DNA of 15,039 nt, from the NCBI GenBank assembly GCA_964555565.1, contig CAZKTF010000071.1, positions 1 through 15,039 of the forward strand. The letters are read 5' to 3'. Below the pieces are notes generated by a model. The model did no database searches. It was not told where the DNA came from and saw nothing but the letters and a program-made list of their open reading frames with translations. Shown here in pieces: positions 13,107 through 15,039 of the stretch (the stretch's first letter is position 1; every line of letters starts with the position of its first letter). The translations under genes were made by a program, and so were the position numbers. The DNA is from CAZKTF01 sp964555565 (lineage in GTDB: Bacteria > Planctomycetota > JAJSAM01 > JAKLKS01).

Positions 13107-14389
13107 GGGCGACCTCCCTTCCGGACCGCGCGGCCCTCGAGGAGGCGCGCGGGCACGCCCACCGCCGTGGCCCCGGGGGGCACGTGGCGACCCGCCAGGA
13201 CCACCGCCCCGGCGCCCGTGGTCGAGCCGCGGCCCACCGTCACCGGCGCCACGAGCAGGGTCCCGCTCCCGAGGAACGCGCGGTCCCCGACCGTCGTCCG
13301 GTGCTTGCGGCGCCCGTCGTAGTTGCAGGTGATCGTCCCCGCGCCGACGTTCACGGCGCGGCCGACGTCGGCGTCCCCGAGGTAGGCGAGGTGCTTCGCC
13401 TTGCTGCCCCGCCCGATGCGGCTCGCCTTGACCTCGACGAAGTTCCCGATCTCGGCCCCGTCCTCCAGGACCGCCCCGGCGCGCAGGTGGGCGAAGGGCC
13501 CCACCAGGCAGCGGCGGCCCACGACGACCCCGCCCCCGAGGACCGTGAAGGGCTCGATCCGGGTCCCGGCGCCGACGCGGGCGTCGGGGGACACGAAGGT
13601 CGTGGCCGGGTCCACCACCTCCACCCCGGAGGCCATGAGGGCGTCCAGGACCCGGCGCCGCATGACCGTCGAGGCCTGGGCCAGCTCGCCCAGCGTGTTC
13701 ACCCCCGAGACGACCTCGGGGTCGAGGACGCGCACGGCGGAGACGCGCCCCCCGCCGCGGCGCAGCAGCCGCGGGAGGTCGGTCAGGTAGAGTTCCCCCT
13801 GGGCGTTGCGGGAGCGCAGCCGGCGGAGCGCGCCCGCGAGGACGCGGGCGTCGAAGGCGTAGAGCCCGGAGTTCACCTCGGCGATGGTCCGCACGTCGAA
13901 GTCCGCGTCCTTCTCCTCGACGATGTCGAGGAAGTTGCCGCGCCCGTCCCGCACGACCCGCCCGTACCCCGTGGGGTCGGCCGGGCGGAAGGAGAGGAGC
14001 GTGGCCGCGTTGCGCGCGCGGGCGTGGGACTCGGCGAGGGACTCCAGGGTCTCGCCGCGGATCAGCGGGACGTCCCCCGAGAGGACGAGGACCGTGCCGC
14101 GGAACCCCCGGAGCGCCGGGAGGGCGCAGCGCAGTGCGTGGCCCGTCCCCCGCTGTTCGCGCTGGATCGCGAACCGGGCGTCGGGGGCCGCCAGGGCGCG
14201 GCGGACCTCGGAGGCGCCGTGGCCCACCACGACCACGATCCGGCGCGGGCGGATCTCGCGGGCGGCGTCCAGGACGTGGCGGACCATGGGCCGCCCGGCG
14301 ACCTCGAAGAGGACCTTGGGCCGGTCGGACTTCATCCTCGTGCCCTTGCCGGCGGCGAGGATGACGCAGGCGACGGCGGACCCTCTCAC
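13103..14389 (-). CDS. glmU: Bifunctional N-acetylglucosamine-1-phosphate uridyltransferase / glucosamine-1-phosphate acetyltransferase
   Basis: GlmU performs the last two steps to UDP-GlcNAc, the precursor for peptidoglycan and for LpxA. The 428-aa product has the nucleotidyltransferase domain first (VILAAGKGTRMKSDRPKVL at 9-27, GTGHAL at 81-86, SGDVPLI at 104-110, EVNSGLYAFD at 171-180). The left-handed beta-helix acetyltransferase follows from about 260, with Arg303, Lys321, KAKHLAYLGDA (catalytic His333, Tyr336) and ITCNYDG (Asn356). It is somewhat shorter at the C-terminus than E. coli GlmU (456). I chose the GTG at 14389, which has AGGAG six bases upstream and opens directly into the first strand. 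An in-frame start at 14452 would add 21 residues that do not look like the family. It heads the run toward prs, rplY and pth. Confidence 0.96.
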   Translation of the reverse strand: MRGSAVACVILAAGKGTRMKSDRPKVLFEVAGRPMVRHVLDAAREIRPRRIVVVVGHGASEVRRALAAPDARFAIQREQRGTGHALRCALPALRGFRGTVLVLSGDVPLIRGETLESLAESHARARNAATLLSFRPADPTGYGRVVRDGRGNFLDIVEEKDADFDVRTIAEVNSGLYAFDARVLAGALRRLRSRNAQGELYLTDLPRLLRRGGGRVSAVRVLDPEVVSGVNTLGELAQASTVMRRRVLDALMASGVEVVDPATTFVSPDARVGAGTRIEPFTVLGGGVVVGRRCLVGPFAHLRAGAVLEDGAEIGNFVEVKASRIGRGSKAKHLAYLGDADVGRAVNVGAGTITCNYDGRRKHRTTVGDRAFLGSGTLLVAPVTVGRGSTTGAGAVVLAGRHVPPGATAVGVPARLLEGRAVRKGGRP

Positions 14390-14417
14390 GGGGCTCTCCT
14401 GGTCGATGGCCGGGACC

Positions 14418-14435
14418 GCGGCCCCTCGGGGCCGC
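14418..14435 (-). other. Leader hairpin 2, next to the glmU start
   Basis: A perfect inverted repeat of 8 GC base pairs around a 2-base centre (7 pairs with a CTCG-type 4-base loop if closed more loosely). It lies 28 bases upstream of the glmU GTG and ends before its ribosome-binding site. There is no U-run after it. Confidence 0.4.
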
Positions 14436-14481
14436 TCCCCGTCTCTCCGCACAGGGACGACCGGCGCAGGTTCGCCGGGGG

Positions 14482-14503
14482 CCCGGCCGGTCGCCCGGCC
14501 GGG
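14482..14503 (-). other. Leader hairpin 1 in the glmU 5' region
   Basis: A perfect 9-base-pair GC stem (CCCGGCCGG with CCGGCCGGG) around a 4-base loop, also readable as a near-exact direct repeat. With the hairpin at 14418-14435 it gives the region between tRNA-Gln and glmU a strongly structured leader. Its function is unknown. Confidence 0.4.
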
Positions 14504-14539
14504 ACCGCAGGGGCCTGGGCGCCCCCGCGGAAACCGTCG

Positions 14540-14568
14540 AGTCTAGGGGGACCCGGCGGGCGGCCCAA
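14540..14568 (-). promoter_or_regulatory. Candidate sigma70-type promoter for the glmU gene run
   Basis: On the minus strand TTGGGC (14563-14568) and TAGACT (14540-14545) are separated by exactly 17 bases. Matches to consensus are 3 of 6 and 4 of 6. It lies between tRNA-Gln and glmU and would give a leader of about 145 bases. The match is weak and no experiment supports it. Confidence 0.3.
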
Positions 14569-14582
14569 GGGAATCCGCTCCC

Positions 14583-14654
14583 TTGCCCGGCCAGGATTCG
14601 AACCTGGATCAAGGGAACCAAAATCCCCCGTGTTGCCGATTACACCACCGGGCA
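14583..14654 (-). tRNA. tRNA-Gln (anticodon UUG)
   Basis: The 72-base minus-strand sequence folds into a full cloverleaf. The 7-pair acceptor stem is TGCCCGG with CCGGGCA; the D arm is GTGT/ACAC. The 5-pair anticodon stem holds the loop TTTTGGT (anticodon TTG), and the T arm is CCAGG-TTCGAAT-CCTGG, followed by discriminator A. The 3' CCA is not encoded, so a CCA-adding enzyme is needed. It begins 14 bases after the cinA stop and ends 193 bases before glmU. No clear terminator follows it. Confidence 0.96.
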
Positions 14655-14668
14655 GGAGCCACGCCAGC

Positions 14669-15039
14669 CTACGGGGTAACGGTCCCCAGCGCCAGCGCCT
14701 CCCTCCGCAGGAGGTCGAGCGCCGCGTTCGCCGCGAGGGAGCGCACGAAGGCCCGGTCCCCCGGGAGCCTCCGGGAGAGGGAGCGCACGCCGCGCCGGGA
14801 GGCCACGGCGAACCACACGAGCCCCACGGGCTTCCCCCGGGTCCCGCCCGAGGGCCCGGCGATCCCGGTCACCGCCACGGCGAGGTCGGCCCCGGTGCGC
14901 GCCCGGACCCCGCGGGCCATGGCCTCGGCCACGGGCCCGCTCACGGCCCCGTGGGCGCGGAGCAGCCGCACGGGGACCCCGAGGAGGCGCGTCTTCACCG
15001 CGTCCGGCAACTGTGACACGGACAACAATCCGAACACGC
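14669..15039 (-). CDS. cinA: CinA C-terminal domain / nicotinamide-nucleotide amidase (5' part outside window)
   Basis: The 3' portion (about 122 codons in the window) has the family's DAVKTRLLGVP, HGAVSGPVAEAMA, AVTGIAGPSGGTRGKPVGLVW segments, ending in a C-terminal helix. This domain hydrolyses nicotinamide mononucleotide to nicotinate mononucleotide in the pyridine nucleotide cycle. The catalytic N-terminal part of the domain (with the usual AESCTGG motif) would lie beyond the window, so it is not known whether this is full CinA (with the MoaB-like domain) or stand-alone PncC. A GTG at 15037 is not a believable start, because the gene would lack half its domain. The last 11 residues at the window edge fit the family poorly and are less GC-rich than the rest. 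Its stop is TAG, 14 bases before the tRNA. Confidence 0.85.
   Translation of the reverse strand, partial: VFGLLSVSQLPDAVKTRLLGVPVRLLRAHGAVSGPVAEAMARGVRARTGADLAVAVTGIAGPSGGTRGKPVGLVWFAVASRRGVRSLSRRLPGDRAFVRSLAANAALDLLRREALALGTVTP

Noticed and set aside
14655..14700. Promoter for tRNA-Gln inside the cinA 3' end (TAGGCT about 12 bases upstream of the tRNA)
   Set aside because: The matching -35 region is very poor (TGGCGC), so it is not separable from chance in this sequence.
1..15039. CRISPR arrays, insertion sequences, phage or toxin-antitoxin genes, new defence-type systems
   Set aside because: No spaced repeats, transposase motifs, integrase or unexplained gene clusters were found; every coding stretch is assigned to a known core family.

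Overview
The window is a single, almost gap-free block of housekeeping and cell-envelope genes, all read from the minus strand. By eye the base composition is very high in G+C (roughly 70% or more), and 8 of the 14 genes whose start is visible begin with GTG. A BamA-Skp-LpxD-LpxC-LpxA set shows a diderm (Gram-negative) bacterium that makes lipid A. LpxC is fused to FabZ, and the order lpxD, lpxC/fabZ, lpxA is the arrangement known from Bacteroidota/Chlorobi and other FCB-type lineages. The composition is unlike typical Bacteroidota, so a high-GC relative (for example a Gemmatimonadota- or Eisenbacteria-like lineage) is possible, but this is a weak inference that needs a ribosomal-protein tree.

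In the direction of transcription (from high to low coordinates) the layout is: the 3' part of cinA (cut by the window end), a tRNA-Gln(UUG) gene, and a 193-base leader with a candidate promoter and two strong hairpins. Then come glmU, prs, rplY (long L25/CTC type), pth, rpsF, rpsR, rplI and dnaB. This set makes UDP-GlcNAc, makes PRPP, supplies 50S and 30S proteins, recycles peptidyl-tRNA and drives replication-fork unwinding. The run continues directly into bamA, skp (ompH), lpxD, lpxC-fabZ, lpxA and a Gfo/Idh/MocA oxidoreductase, and ends with rpsB, which is cut by the window start.

Most gene junctions have 12 to 66 bases between genes, and three use 4-base start/stop overlaps: glmU/prs, lpxC-fabZ/lpxA and lpxA/oxidoreductase. 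The only wider gap is rplI-dnaB (121 bases with the chosen dnaB start). The 14 kb from glmU to rpsB may therefore be one long transcription unit or a chain of overlapping ones. There is a logical thread: GlmU makes UDP-GlcNAc, the substrate of LpxA and (if the oxidoreductase is GnnA-like) of an amino-sugar branch. LpxC, LpxD and FabZ supply the following lipid A steps, and BamA/Skp build the outer membrane that holds the product.

Nothing here is an obviously new system. The points most worth following up are: (1) an extreme preference for TAG stop codons, 10 of 11 among genes whose stop is not tied to the next gene's start or ribosome-binding site; (2) a 12/24-base in-frame tandem repeat that gives LpxD a Gly/Lys/Thr/Arg tail and places two G-quadruplex motifs just before the lpxC-fabZ start; (3) the joining of the ribosomal/dnaB cluster to the outer-membrane/lipid A cluster; (4) the lpxA-coupled oxidoreductase; and (5) hairpins at the glmU leader, rplI-dnaB and dnaB-bamA junctions. 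There is no gene-free stretch longer than 300 bases.
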